From assembly GCF_014192275.1 (NCBI RefSeq), contig NZ_JACHXR010000001.1, forward strand, positions 62,001-126,000: a DNA stretch of 64,000 bases, given 5' to 3'. Positions 46,004-54,852 of this stretch are shown piece after piece. The notes under the pieces were generated by a model, which was not told where the DNA came from, made no database searches, and was given only the letters and a program-made list of their open reading frames with translations. A program made the translations under genes and the position numbers. The number at the start of each line of letters is the position of its first letter. The stretch's first letter is position 1. This stretch comes from Halomonas stenophila (GTDB lineage Bacteria > Pseudomonadota > Gammaproteobacteria > Pseudomonadales > Halomonadaceae).

Positions 46004-46010
46004 ATGTACA
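45987..46010 (+). promoter_or_regulatory. LitR/PplR-like operator (TGTACG-N12-TGTACA)
   Basis: TGTACG, 12 bases, TGTACA lies in front of the fasciclin gene. It matches 11 of 12 fixed positions of the motif T(G/A)TACA-N12-TGTA(C/T)A that I recall for light-responsive B12-dependent MerR regulators (LitR, PplR). No such regulator gene is in the window. Confidence 0.45.
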
Positions 46011-46099
46011 GCTTGAGGCGGCAGCGGTCTCGTCGCCAGGCAAGCGTCTCGCCGAGCGCCCGTCAGGTGCAGGCGTTATCCCCAGAGGAGTGAGCCAAC

Positions 46100-46606
46100 A
46101 TGAAAGCGATCACCACCCACGCCCCGCAATGGATCGGCACCGGCATGCTGGGCCTGATGCTGGCCGGCAGCGTCCAGGCCGACAGTCATGGCATGGCCAA
46201 GGACATCGTCGACACCGCCGTGGAGGCCGGCCAGTTCGAGACGCTGGTCGCGGCCGTCGAGGCCGCCGACCTGGTCGACACCCTCGAGGGCGAGGGGCCC
46301 TTCACCGTCTTCGCGCCCACCGACGAGGCCTTCGCGGCCCTGCCCGAAGGCACCGTCGAGGACCTGCTCAAGCCCGAGAACCGGGAGTCCCTGCGATCCA
46401 TCCTCACCTACCACGTGGTGGCCGGTACGGTCATGGCCGAGGATGCCATGGCCGCCGACAGTGCCACCACGGTGCAGGGCCAGGATCTCACCATCACCAC
46501 CCTGGATGGCCAGGTGATGGTCGATGACGCCACCGTCATCCAGGCCGACATCGAGGCCAGCAATGGGGTCATCCACGTGATCGACGGCGTGCTGATGCCC
46601 GAGTGA
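46100..46606 (+). CDS. Secreted fasciclin (FAS1) domain protein
   Basis: A 168-aa protein with a signal peptide ([12 protein letters not shown], cut near residue 28) and one FAS1 domain: [23 protein letters not shown], the H1 motif [29 protein letters not shown], and the H2 motif [16 protein letters not shown]1 proteins mediate adhesion and matrix contacts in the periplasm or outside the cell. GAGGAGTGAG precedes the ATG. A textbook terminator follows. Upstream lies an AT-rich promoter with a dyad. Confidence 0.94.
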   Translation: MKAITTHAPQWIGTGMLGLMLAGSVQADSHGMAKDIVDTAVEAGQFETLVAAVEAADLVDTLEGEGPFTVFAPTDEAFAALPEGTVEDLLKPENRESLRSILTYHVVAGTVMAEDAMAADSATTVQGQDLTITTLDGQVMVDDATVIQADIEASNGVIHVIDGVLMPE

Positions 46607-46645
46607 GGGCCTGCATCCCCTGGGGTTGTCTCGTGCAACCTCCTT

Positions 46646-46670
46646 GCCGCCCGCCTGGGCGGCTTTTTTT
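46646..46670 (+). terminator. Rho-independent terminator of the fasciclin gene
   Basis: GCCGCCC, a 4-nt loop, GGGCGGC and then seven T. It lies 39 nt after the stop codon and is the only classical terminator with a long T-run clearly seen in the window. Confidence 0.92.
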
Positions 46671-46727
46671 GACAAGGCAGCGGGTGTCGGACGAGGCTTT
46701 GGGCCATCGCAGCAGGGGAGGAGACGC

Positions 46728-47567
46728 ATGCACCGGGACATCGAGCGCCTGTTGGCGCGCATCGGCCTGACCCCCCGAGGGGAGTCGACGGCCCTGGCGG
46801 GAGGCGACATCGCCGCGGTCTGCCGGCTGGACACCGACCAGGGCGCGGTGGTGGTCAAGCGGGATGCCGCCGAGCGCCTGGCCGGGGAGGCGGAGGGGCT
46901 GAGGGTGTTGGGCGAGGCCGTGACCCGGTTGGTGGTGCCGGAGGTCCTCGCCCGGGACGGAGAGTGGCTGGTGATGGAGGCCCTCGCCCCCCGCGGACGG
47001 GCAGCAGGGGACGAGGTTGCCCTGGGCGAGGGACTGCGTGAGCTGCATGCGGTGACCGGGGGACCGCATGGCTGGCACCGGGACAATGCCTGCGGCACCA
47101 CGCCCCAACCCAACGCTCCCCTCGCCGATGGCCGCGCCTTCCAGCGAGAGCGGCGGCTGTTGCCGCTGGCCCGGGCCTGCCATGAGCGGGGGCTGCTGGA
47201 CCCGCGGCTGCGGGCACGCCTGGAGGCCCTGTCGGAGGGGCTGGAAACGTGGTTGCCGGATGCCCCGGCGAGCCTGGTCCACGGCGATCTCTGGTCCGGT
47301 AACGTGCTCCATACCGATCGGGGACCGGCCATCATCGACCCCGCGGTCTATCGCCATTACCCCGAGGTGGACCTGGCCATGCTGACCCTGTTCGGCACCC
47401 CCTCCGAGGCCTTCTTCGAGGCCTACTGGAACGGCCCGTCCCCGGACGACTGGCCGCGGCGCGAGGCCCTGTTCCAGCTCTATCCGCTGCTCAACCACCT
47501 GCTGCTGTTCGGGGGCGGCTATCGGGGCGCCGTGGAGCGCACGCTGGATCGGCTGGGCAGGGACTGA
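46728..47567 (+). CDS. Fructosamine-3-kinase family protein
   Basis: A 279-aa protein of the FN3K/YniA kinase-like family. It contains the ATP-site Lys in VVVKRDAAERLAGEAEGL, WLVMEAL, the acceptor stretch WHRDNACGTTPQPN typical of the family, and the catalytic loop VHGDLWSGNVLHTDRGPAIIDPAVYRHYPEVDLAM (the parts LVHGDLWSGN and IIDPAVY are diagnostic). It would phosphorylate sugar adducts on proteins or small ketosamines, a repair step; bacterial members mostly prefer ribulosamine. GGGGAGGAGA lies before the ATG at 46728. Confidence 0.9.
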   Translation: MHRDIERLLARIGLTPRGESTALAGGDIAAVCRLDTDQGAVVVKRDAAERLAGEAEGLRVLGEAVTRLVVPEVLARDGEWLVMEALAPRGRAAGDEVALGEGLRELHAVTGGPHGWHRDNACGTTPQPNAPLADGRAFQRERRLLPLARACHERGLLDPRLRARLEALSEGLETWLPDAPASLVHGDLWSGNVLHTDRGPAIIDPAVYRHYPEVDLAMLTLFGTPSEAFFEAYWNGPSPDDWPRREALFQLYPLLNHLLLFGGGYRGAVERTLDRLGRD

Positions 47568-47624
47568 GTCATCGCCGGAGGCGGTGAGGGGGAGGGGCTC
47601 GCGCTGCCGACCGGGCAGGGTCGC

Positions 47625-48545
47625 TCAGGCCATGCCGCCGAGCTGGCGCAGCCAGCGACGGCCGCGCCGCCACCACCCGGCCAGCGGGGTCGCGGCATGC
47701 GGCAGGGAGGGCGGGGCGGACAGGAAGTCATCGATCGGCCCCACCTGGCGGGGCCGGTCGAGCATGGGGGCATGGCCACAGCCGGGCACCTCGAGGTTGA
47801 CCAGGCCGGGCTGGGTCTCGCGCATGCGGGTCACGCTCTCGGCGCTCAGCAGCGGCGAGCTCTCGCCGCGCACCACCATCAGCGGGCAGCGGATCGCCTG
47901 CCAGTCGGCCCAGGTGTCCCGGGGGGTATCATGGACGAATTGCTCGCCGATGCGCGGATCATAGTGGTAGGTCCAGCTGCCATCGGGGAGTCGGCGGGCG
48001 CTGGCCAGGGCCAGGCGCCGCCAGGCGTCGTCGCCCTCGATGCCGAAGCCGGCATAGTGGCGGCGTAGTTCGTTTTCCAGTTCGCTGAAGCGACAGAAGC
48101 GGTGGGGGACGCCGAAGTAGGCGGCCAGCGAGGCCAGGCCGTCGGGGGCGAGTTCCGGGCCGACATCATTGAGGACCAGGCGTTCGATGCGCCCCGCGGT
48201 GGCCGGCTCGGCGGCCAGCAGCATGCCCAGCAGGCCGCCCATGGACGTGCCGACCCAGGGCACCCGCTCCAGGCCGAAGTGATCCAGCAGCGCAACTGCT
48301 ATTGTCATGTAGTGCGAATATAGATAGTCGTGTGACGGATACAGCGACCAGCTGGACAGGCCCCGCCCCGGGGTGTCGGGCGCCAGGACCCGCCAGCCGG
48401 GGCCGAGTGCCCGGGCGAAGTCGGCGAAGTCGCCACCGTGGCGGGCCAGTCCATGCCAGGCGATGACGGTTCGCGGGGCCTGGGGGTGCCAGATGCGCAC
48501 CGCCACCTCCAGTTCCCTGACCCGCAGCAGTGTCAGTGCATCCAT
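47625..48545 (-). CDS. Alpha/beta hydrolase
   Basis: A 306-aa hydrolase. It has the N-terminal strand TVIAWHGLARHGGDF with the oxyanion region, the nucleophile elbow WVGTSMGGLLGM (Ser in GTSMG), a likely Asp in MVVRGESSPLLS and the final His in VPGCGHAPMLDRP. The substrate is unknown; the family includes esterases, haloperoxidase-like and epoxide-hydrolase-like enzymes. GGGAGAG precedes the ATG. It is transcribed divergently from the tolC-like gene. Confidence 0.9.
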   Translation of the reverse strand: MDALTLLRVRELEVAVRIWHPQAPRTVIAWHGLARHGGDFADFARALGPGWRVLAPDTPGRGLSSWSLYPSHDYLYSHYMTIAVALLDHFGLERVPWVGTSMGGLLGMLLAAEPATAGRIERLVLNDVGPELAPDGLASLAAYFGVPHRFCRFSELENELRRHYAGFGIEGDDAWRRLALASARRLPDGSWTYHYDPRIGEQFVHDTPRDTWADWQAIRCPLMVVRGESSPLLSAESVTRMRETQPGLVNLEVPGCGHAPMLDRPRQVGPIDDFLSAPPSLPHAATPLAGWWRRGRRWLRQLGGMA

Positions 48546-48665
48546 GTGGGGCTCTCCCGGGTTCGACTATGCTGCAAAGCAGCATAGCGGATTCGCCGGC
48601 TGCTGCCGAGGGCCGCGGAAAATTTCACGCGGCTTGCATGGTTGACGATGGATTGACGCCATAAA

Positions 48666-48683
48666 CATGCGACAATGAATGTA
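48666..48683 (-). promoter_or_regulatory. TACATTC box upstream of the tolC-like gene (candidate TetR site)
   Basis: On the minus strand the 18 bases read TACATTCATTGTCGCATG, sharing 12 of 18 positions with the half-sites in front of the RND adaptor gene. It is 30 nt before the tolC-like start codon. Confidence 0.5.
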
Positions 48684-48712
48684 TAACCCCAGTCGACACA
48701 AGGAACTTGCCG

Positions 48713-50194
48713 ATGATGCCGTTTCGTTCGGTGTTTCCGGGCTCTGGTCCGCGCCCCGCGGCGCGGGCCCTGCTACCGCTCCCTTTGCTGGTGGCCTCGC
48801 TGATGGCGGCGCCGGTCCAGGCGGCCGACCTGCTGACCATCACCCGGGATGCCCTCGACAACAATGCCGAGCTGGCCTCGGCCCGTGCCCAGTACGGCAG
48901 CGTGGAAGCCGGCCGCGACGTCGAGCGCGGTGACCTGCTGCCCCAGGTCAACGCCTCGGGCCAGCTGGCCCACAACCGCGAGTACCAGAGCCAGACCTCG
49001 CCGCTGCTCTCGCAGCTTGGCATCGACTCGGAGACGGGAGGCGACAACTACAACAGTGGCACCCTGACCCTGGAGGCCACGCAGGCCCTCTTTGACGCCC
49101 GCAATGGCGCCGAGGTGGAGCAGGCCGACCGCCAGGTCAACCAGCAGACCTACCAGCTGGCCGCCACCGAGCAGCAGGTGCTGATCGACGTGGCATCGGC
49201 CTATTTCGATATCCTGCGTGCCCACGAGATCCTCGAGGCGCGCCGGGCCCAGGAGCGGGCCATCGGGCGTCAGCTCGAGCAGGCCCGCGAGCAGTTCGAT
49301 GTGGGGCTGATCGCCATCACCGAGGTGGAGGAGGCCCAGGCGAGTTTCGATCAGTCCCGGGCCGAGCGGATCGCCGCGGAGAGCGACCTGCAGGTCAGCT
49401 TCGAGGCCCTCGAGCGTCTCACCGGCAAGCGCTACGACAGCATCGAGTCGCTCAAGGAGGCCATGCCGGTCACGCCGCCCGAACCCCGCCGGCGCGATGC
49501 CTGGGTGGAGAAGGCCCTGGACAACAACCCGCTGGTGCTGGCCAGCCAGGCCGGCGTCGAGGTGTCGCGCAGTGGCGTGGACATCGCCCAGGCCCAGCGC
49601 CTGCCGGTGGTCGAGGCCTTCGCCAACTACAACTACGGCGACGACGATCGCGACAGCGTCGAGGGATACAATTCCGCCAGCCAGGTCGGGGTCGGGGTGA
49701 GCCTGCCGCTGTATACCGGGGGGCGCACCACGGCGAGCATCCGACAGAGCACCTATGCGCTGGAGGCGAGCCAGTATGACTTCGAGTCCCAGCGCCGCGA
49801 CACCGTCCAGCAGGTGCGCTCCCTGTTCACCCAGGTCAGCAACGACGTGACCACGGTGGAGGCCCGTGCCCAGGCCATCGTCTCCAACCAGAGCGCCCTG
49901 GATGCCACCCGGGCCGGCTATGAGGTCGGGACCCGCAACATCGTCGACGTGCTCAACGCCGAACAGAACCTCTACGATGCCGTCGCCGACCATGCCGATG
50001 CCCGCTTCAGCTACGTGACCAACCTGCTCACCCTGCGCCAGCAGTCGGGCACCCTGAATGTCGAGGCCATCGAGGCCCTCAATGCGTGGCTCGACGAGGA
50101 ACAGGGCGTGTCCTTCACCCTGCCCGAGGAGGCAGAGGGGGATCGCTATGAGGCGGCGCTGGAGATCGGAGAACCTCCGCGCCGTGGCGAATGA
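48713..50194 (+). CDS. TolC/OprM-type outer membrane efflux protein
   Basis: A 493-aa outer membrane channel protein with a signal peptide (LLPLPLLVASLMAAPVQA, cut near residue 35). It has two related outer-membrane-efflux repeats rich in Gln, Glu and Ala heptads: LTITRDALDNNAELASARAQYG with VEQADRQVNQQTYQLAATEQQ in the first, and EKALDNNPLVLASQAGVEVS with ATRAGYEVGTRNIVDVLNAEQNLYDA in the second. The GYEVGTRNIVDVLNAEQNLY block is a TolC-family hallmark. AAGGAA lies 7 nt before the ATG at 48713. It supplies the exit duct for the RND pump encoded next. Confidence 0.93.
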   Translation: MMPFRSVFPGSGPRPAARALLPLPLLVASLMAAPVQAADLLTITRDALDNNAELASARAQYGSVEAGRDVERGDLLPQVNASGQLAHNREYQSQTSPLLSQLGIDSETGGDNYNSGTLTLEATQALFDARNGAEVEQADRQVNQQTYQLAATEQQVLIDVASAYFDILRAHEILEARRAQERAIGRQLEQAREQFDVGLIAITEVEEAQASFDQSRAERIAAESDLQVSFEALERLTGKRYDSIESLKEAMPVTPPEPRRRDAWVEKALDNNPLVLASQAGVEVSRSGVDIAQAQRLPVVEAFANYNYGDDDRDSVEGYNSASQVGVGVSLPLYTGGRTTASIRQSTYALEASQYDFESQRRDTVQQVRSLFTQVSNDVTTVEARAQAIVSNQSALDATRAGYEVGTRNIVDVLNAEQNLYDAVADHADARFSYVTNLLTLRQQSGTLNVEAIEALNAWLDEEQGVSFTLPEEAEGDRYEAALEIGEPPRRGE

Positions 50195-50212
50195 TACCGC
50201 CGACCATCATGA

Positions 50213-50253
50213 CATACAGTCGTGGATGTATGGTTTACATTCACGACTGTATG
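50213..50253. promoter_or_regulatory. 41-bp palindromic operator over the RND adaptor promoter
   Basis: CATACAGTCGTG (50213-50224) and CACGACTGTATG (50242-50253) are perfect 12-bp arms; ATGTA and TACAT nearer the centre extend the dyad. Its right half contains TTTACA, a good -35 element, with TAGTCT 18 bp further on. The architecture is that of AcrR/TtgR-type TetR operators. The TetR gene at 55617-56243 is the probable source of the repressor. Confidence 0.8.
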
Positions 50254-50300
50254 CGTGTAGTCTCTGTCGACTCTTGACGCGCTCAACGGGATAGCAAGGC

Positions 50301-51527
50301 ATGAAAACGATCATCCAGAGGAGCCGGGCCAGCCTGCTGGCGCTGGCCTCGAGCCTGATGCTGGCAGCCTGTGGCCAGGAAGAGGTCCCGCCACAACAGG
50401 CCGGCGGAGGGGACGCCCCGCCCCGGCCCATGCAGGTGATGGAGATGGCGCGCCAGGACATCCCCCTGGACAAGTCCTATCCCGCCAAGCTGCGCAGCGA
50501 GAACGAGGTGACCCTGGTGGCCCGCGTGGATGGCTTCCTGGAAGCCAGGCACTTCGAGCCGGGGGAGTTGGTGGAGAAGGGCGACAGCCTGTACTCCATC
50601 GAGCCGGACCTCTACGAGTCCGTCGTGGCCCAGCGCGAGGCCGACCTGGAGAGCGCCGAGGCCGAGCTGCTGCGGGCCCAGCGCGATGCCAACCGCTTCC
50701 GGCAGCTGCTCAGCCAGAACTCGGTGAGCCGTCAGCAGTACGACCAGGCCCTGGCGGACCAGAACGTGGCGCGGGCCGCGGTGGCCCAGGCCGAGGCGGC
50801 CCTGGCCAATGCTCGGATCGATCTCGGCTATGCCGACGTCACCGCCCCGGTGACCGGCATGATCGGCCTGAGCCGGGTGAATGTGGGCAATCTGGTGACC
50901 GCGGGCACCGAGCTCGCCACCATCACGCCCCTGGATCCGCTGGAGGTGCGCTTCCAGCTGCCCCAGGAGGACGCCTTCGCGCTGCGCCGCCAGCTGAATG
51001 ACCAGGCGATCAGCGATATCGGTGCCCATCTGGAGCTGCCCGCCGGCGACGGCGGCACCCTGAGGGGGCACCTGGACTTCCTGGGCTCGCGGGTCGACGA
51101 GGCCACCAGCACCGTCCAGGCCAAGGCGACCTTCGCCAACCCCGAGGCGCGGGTGCTGCCCGGCCAGTTCGTGCGGGTGCAACTCGAGGGCGTGAAGCGC
51201 TTCAACGTCATGGCGGTGCCCGAGATCGCCCTGACCCAGGGGCTGATGGGGCCCCAGGTCTTCGTGCTCGACGAGGACGACAAGGCCAGGGCCCGCACCG
51301 TGCAGCTCGGCGAGGTCGCCGGCCCCTGGCAGCTCTTGCGCGATGGCCTCGAGAGCGGTGAACGAGTCGTGGTGAGCGACCCCGCGGGCCTGCAGCCCGG
51401 CACGCCCATCGCCGCACAGGCCTTCGACGGCGATGCGGAGGCCCTGATGGCCCAGCAGACCGCTGCCGGCCCGGAGCCGGCAGGCGCCTCCGCGGCCGCC
51501 TCGGCCGAAGGGGACGGCAGGCAATGA
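50301..51527 (+). CDS. RND efflux periplasmic adaptor (AcrA/MexA family) lipoprotein
   Basis: A 408-aa membrane-fusion protein. The lipoprotein signal has lipobox LAAC (Cys near residue 24). Modules follow in order: the barrel-sandwich/lipoyl strand VARVDGFLEARHFEPGELVEKGDSLYSIEPD, the helical hairpin from SVVAQREADLESAEAELLRAQRD through QNSVSRQQYDQALADQNVARAAVAQAEAALANARIDLGY, and the beta-barrel DVTAPVTGMIGLSRVNVGNLV. It links the inner-membrane pump to the TolC-like channel. Its stop codon overlaps the start of the pump gene (ATGA). The upstream region holds the 41-bp operator. Confidence 0.96.
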   Translation: MKTIIQRSRASLLALASSLMLAACGQEEVPPQQAGGGDAPPRPMQVMEMARQDIPLDKSYPAKLRSENEVTLVARVDGFLEARHFEPGELVEKGDSLYSIEPDLYESVVAQREADLESAEAELLRAQRDANRFRQLLSQNSVSRQQYDQALADQNVARAAVAQAEAALANARIDLGYADVTAPVTGMIGLSRVNVGNLVTAGTELATITPLDPLEVRFQLPQEDAFALRRQLNDQAISDIGAHLELPAGDGGTLRGHLDFLGSRVDEATSTVQAKATFANPEARVLPGQFVRVQLEGVKRFNVMAVPEIALTQGLMGPQVFVLDEDDKARARTVQLGEVAGPWQLLRDGLESGERVVVSDPAGLQPGTPIAAQAFDGDAEALMAQQTAAGPEPAGASAAASAEGDGRQ

Positions 51528-54500
51528 ACGTCTCCAACTTCTTCATCAAGCGGCCGATCTTCGCCTCGGTACTGGCCATCATCCTGACGCTGATCGGGCT
51601 GATGAGCATGCGGGTGCTGCCCATCGAGCAATACCCGAGCGTGGTGCCGCCCACGGTCTCGGTCAACGCCACCTTCCCGGGGGCCGACGCCGAGACCGTG
51701 GCCCAGACCGTGGCCGCGCCCCTGGCCGAGGCCATCAACGGCGTCGAGGACATGCTCTACATGACCTCCACCAGCGCCGACAATGGCTCGATGCAGCTGC
51801 AGGTGGCCTTCAACATCGGCACCGACGGCGACATCAACACCATCAACGTCAACAACCGGGTACAGGGGGCGCTGTCCCAGCTGCCCGAGGCGGTGCAGGA
51901 CCAGGGCGTGACCGTGGAGCTGCGCTCCAGCTCGATCCTGATGCTGGTCTCGCTGATCTCCCCCGAGGGCGACTACGACCGCACCTACCTGCAGAACTAT
52001 GCGACCCTCAATGTCCTGGACGAGCTGCGCCAGGTCCCCGGAGTCGGCGATGCCGAGGTGCTGGGGGGTGGCGAGTTCGCCATGCGGGTGTGGATGGACC
52101 CGGACAAGCTGGCCCAGTACGACCTGACCCCCGCCGAAGTCGCCTCGGCGATCCGTGCCCAGAACACCGAGGTGCCGGCGGGCAACCTGGCGGCCACGCC
52201 CCAGTCGGACCCGCGTGCCTTCACCTACACCATCACCGCCGGGGGGCGGCTGTCGAGCACCGACGACTTCCGCGAGATCTTCCTGCGTACCAACCCCGAC
52301 GGCTCGGCGCTGCGCCTGGGCGATGTGGCGAGCATCGAGCTGGGGGCGTCGTTCTACGGGGTCGAGGCGCGGCTGAACGGCGGCACCATGGCGCCGATCA
52401 TCATCAACCAGCAGCCCGGGGCGAACGCCCTGGAGACCGCCGGGGCGGTCGAGGCCGCCATGGACGAGCTGGCCGGCCGCTTCCCGCCGGGGCTCGAGTA
52501 CGTGGTGCCCTATGACACCACCCAGTTCATTGATGCCTCGGTGGAGACGGTGCTGCATACCTTCATCGAGGCCTTCCTGATCGTCGGCGTCATCCTGTTC
52601 ATCTTCCTGCAGAACTGGCGCTTCACGGTGATCGCCATGTCGGTGGTGCCGGTCTCGGTGCTGGCGACCTTCGCCGGCTTCTTCGCCTTCGGCTTCACCA
52701 TCAACCTGCTGACGCTGTTCGCCCTGGTGCTGTCCATCGGCATCGTGGTCGACGATGCCATCCTGGTGGTGGAGAACGTCGAGCGGGTGCTCGGCGAGGA
52801 CGAGGAGGTCACCGTCCGCCAGGCGACCGTGCAGGCCATGCGCGAGGTGGGCGGGCCGGTCATCGCCACCTCGCTGATCATGGCGGCGGTGTTCGTGCCG
52901 GTGGCCTTCCTGGGCGGCTTCACCGGGCAGATCTACCAGCAGTTCGCGCTGACCATCGCCCTCTCGGTGGCCTTCTCGGCACTGATGGCGCTGACCTTCA
53001 CCCCGGCGCTCTCGGCGATCTTCATCAAGCGCAAGTGGCACCAGACGACCACGGCCTTCGGCCGTGCGGTGGGGACCCCGCTGCGGCTCTTCGACCGCCT
53101 GTTCGCGGGCATCACCGCGGTCTACATGTGGATCGTGAAGGCGCTCGTGCGCTTCTGGGGGCTGGCGCTGCTGCTCACCGCCCTGGTGGGCGGCGGTTCC
53201 TGGTGGCTCTACCAGAGCACGCCGTCGACCCTGGTGCCGGAGACCGATCAGGGCATCGTGCTGGCCGCGGTGCAGCTGCCGGATTCCGCCTCCCTGGCGC
53301 GGACCCGGGACTACATGGGGCGGCTCAGCGCGGCCATCGAGGAGATCCCCGGGGTCAAGTACTCCTCGGCGGTCGCCGGCTACGACATCCTGTCGAGCTC
53401 GGTGAACACGGCCCGGGGCATCATCTTCGTCAACATGGACCCCTGGGAGGAGCGGACCCTGACCGCCAGCGGCCTGGTCGGTCGCATCATGCAACTCGGC
53501 GCCCGGCTCGAGGGTGGCTCGGCCATGGCCTTCAACATGCCGCCGATCATGGGGCTGTCGACCACCGGCGGCTTCACCGGTTACCTGCAGTCCTTCGAGG
53601 GCGCCACGCCCCAGGAGCTGTACCAGGCCTCGCTGAAGGTGATGCAGGCGGCCGGCCAGCATCCCGCGCTGAAGCAGGTGTTCACCACCTTCAACGTCAA
53701 CGTGCCGTCCTTCCGCGCCGAGATCGACCGGCAGAAGGCGCTCAGCTACGGCGTGGCGCTGGAGGACCTGAATGCCACGCTGTCGAGTACCTTCGGCAAC
53801 GGCTTCGTCAACTACTTCAACTACCAGAGCCGCAACTTCCAGGTCTACCTGCAGAACGAGGACGAGTTCCGCAGGACGCCGGACGACGTGTCCAGCATCT
53901 ACGTGCGTGGCGGCAATGGCGAGCGCATCCCGCTCTCCGAGTTCGTGACCCTGGAACGCCAGGCGGCGCCGGCGGTGGTCACGCGCTTCGGTGTCTACAC
54001 CGGGGCCCAGTTCCAGGGCGGCCCCGCCCCGGGCTACAGCTCGGGGCAGGCGATCGCCGCCATGGAGGACATCGTCGCGGAGCAGCTCGGCGACGGCTGG
54101 GGCATGGGCTGGACCGGCACCGCCTACCAGGAGAGTCAGGCGGGCAGTGCGGCGACCCTGGCCATCGTCTTCGGCCTGCTGATGGTGTTCCTGATCCTGG
54201 CGGCGCAGTACGAGAGCTGGTCGTTGCCGCTGGCGGTGCTGACCGCCACGCCCTTCGCCTTCCTGGGCGGGGTCGGCGGCATCTTCCTGCGCGGCCTCGA
54301 TACCAGCGTCTACGTGCAGATCGGCATGCTGGTGGTGGTCGGCCTGGCGGCCAAGAACGCCATCCTGATCGTCGAGTTCGCCGAGCTGCAGCGTCGCGAG
54401 ATGGGCAGGTCGATCCGCGAGGCCGCGGTGACGGCGGCGGAGCTGCGCTTCCGGCCGATCGTCATGACCTCCCTGGCGTTCATCTTCGGCACCCTGCCGC

Positions 54501-54706
54501 TGGCACTGGCCACCGGGGCGAGCGACACCAGCAGCCACCATATCGGGACCACGGTGGCGGTGGGCATGGCCTCGGTGGCGGTGCTCGGCAGCCTCTTCGT
54601 GCCGACCTTCTATGCCATGATCGCCGCGGTATCGGACTGGCTGCGGCGCAAGACTCGCCCGGTCGACCGGGAGGGCGAGACGGCGCTGGCCCACGATGCG
54701 CCCTGA
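51524..54706 (+). CDS. RND multidrug efflux pump subunit (AcrB/MexB family)
   Basis: A 1060-aa proton-driven trimeric pump. It begins with FFIKRPIFASVLAIILTLIGLMS and has TM4 residues FALVLSIGIVVDDAILVVENVER, where the paired Asp relay the proton (AcrB Asp407/408 equivalents). Two large periplasmic loops and twelve helices are present, including VVPVSVLATFAGFFAFGFTINLLTLF. The C-terminal half has the matching GMLVVVGLAAKNAILIVEFAEL. The full length equals the family norm. It is coupled to the adaptor gene. The pump probably expels drugs, bile-like amphiphiles or solvents. Confidence 0.97.
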   Translation: MNVSNFFIKRPIFASVLAIILTLIGLMSMRVLPIEQYPSVVPPTVSVNATFPGADAETVAQTVAAPLAEAINGVEDMLYMTSTSADNGSMQLQVAFNIGTDGDINTINVNNRVQGALSQLPEAVQDQGVTVELRSSSILMLVSLISPEGDYDRTYLQNYATLNVLDELRQVPGVGDAEVLGGGEFAMRVWMDPDKLAQYDLTPAEVASAIRAQNTEVPAGNLAATPQSDPRAFTYTITAGGRLSSTDDFREIFLRTNPDGSALRLGDVASIELGASFYGVEARLNGGTMAPIIINQQPGANALETAGAVEAAMDELAGRFPPGLEYVVPYDTTQFIDASVETVLHTFIEAFLIVGVILFIFLQNWRFTVIAMSVVPVSVLATFAGFFAFGFTINLLTLFALVLSIGIVVDDAILVVENVERVLGEDEEVTVRQATVQAMREVGGPVIATSLIMAAVFVPVAFLGGFTGQIYQQFALTIALSVAFSALMALTFTPALSAIFIKRKWHQTTTAFGRAVGTPLRLFDRLFAGITAVYMWIVKALVRFWGLALLLTALVGGGSWWLYQSTPSTLVPETDQGIVLAAVQLPDSASLARTRDYMGRLSAAIEEIPGVKYSSAVAGYDILSSSVNTARGIIFVNMDPWEERTLTASGLVGRIMQLGARLEGGSAMAFNMPPIMGLSTTGGFTGYLQSFEGATPQELYQASLKVMQAAGQHPALKQVFTTFNVNVPSFRAEIDRQKALSYGVALEDLNATLSSTFGNGFVNYFNYQSRNFQVYLQNEDEFRRTPDDVSSIYVRGGNGERIPLSEFVTLERQAAPAVVTRFGVYTGAQFQGGPAPGYSSGQAIAAMEDIVAEQLGDGWGMGWTGTAYQESQAGSAATLAIVFGLLMVFLILAAQYESWSLPLAVLTATPFAFLGGVGGIFLRGLDTSVYVQIGMLVVVGLAAKNAILIVEFAELQRREMGRSIREAAVTAAELRFRPIVMTSLAFIFGTLPLALATGASDTSSHHIGTTVAVGMASVAVLGSLFVPTFYAMIAAVSDWLRRKTRPVDREGETALAHDAP

Positions 54707-54721
54707 CCCTGCGGCAGCGGT

Positions 54722-54757
54722 CGGCGGGCACCGTCTCCCGGGGGGCGGTGCCCGCCG
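54722..54757 (+). terminator. Hairpin after the RND operon
   Basis: A perfect 12-bp stem CGGCGGGCACCG / CGGTGCCCGCCG with a 12-nt loop lies 15 nt after the pump stop codon. Only three T follow, so it is a weak intrinsic terminator. Confidence 0.6.
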
Positions 54758-54852
54758 CCGTTTGGGGCGTCGCGGCCGCCGGGACGGCGGCCCCGTCTAT
54801 GCTGTGGGTCAGGAGCACGTTGCCGACTCACCCGCTGGCCGGAGGCGCCGCC

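Noticed and set aside
50828..54694. 1288-codon minus-strand frame opposite the RND pump gene
   Set aside because: Its translation is rich in His, Arg, Gln and Gly with no domain. The plus strand encodes two well-conserved proteins.
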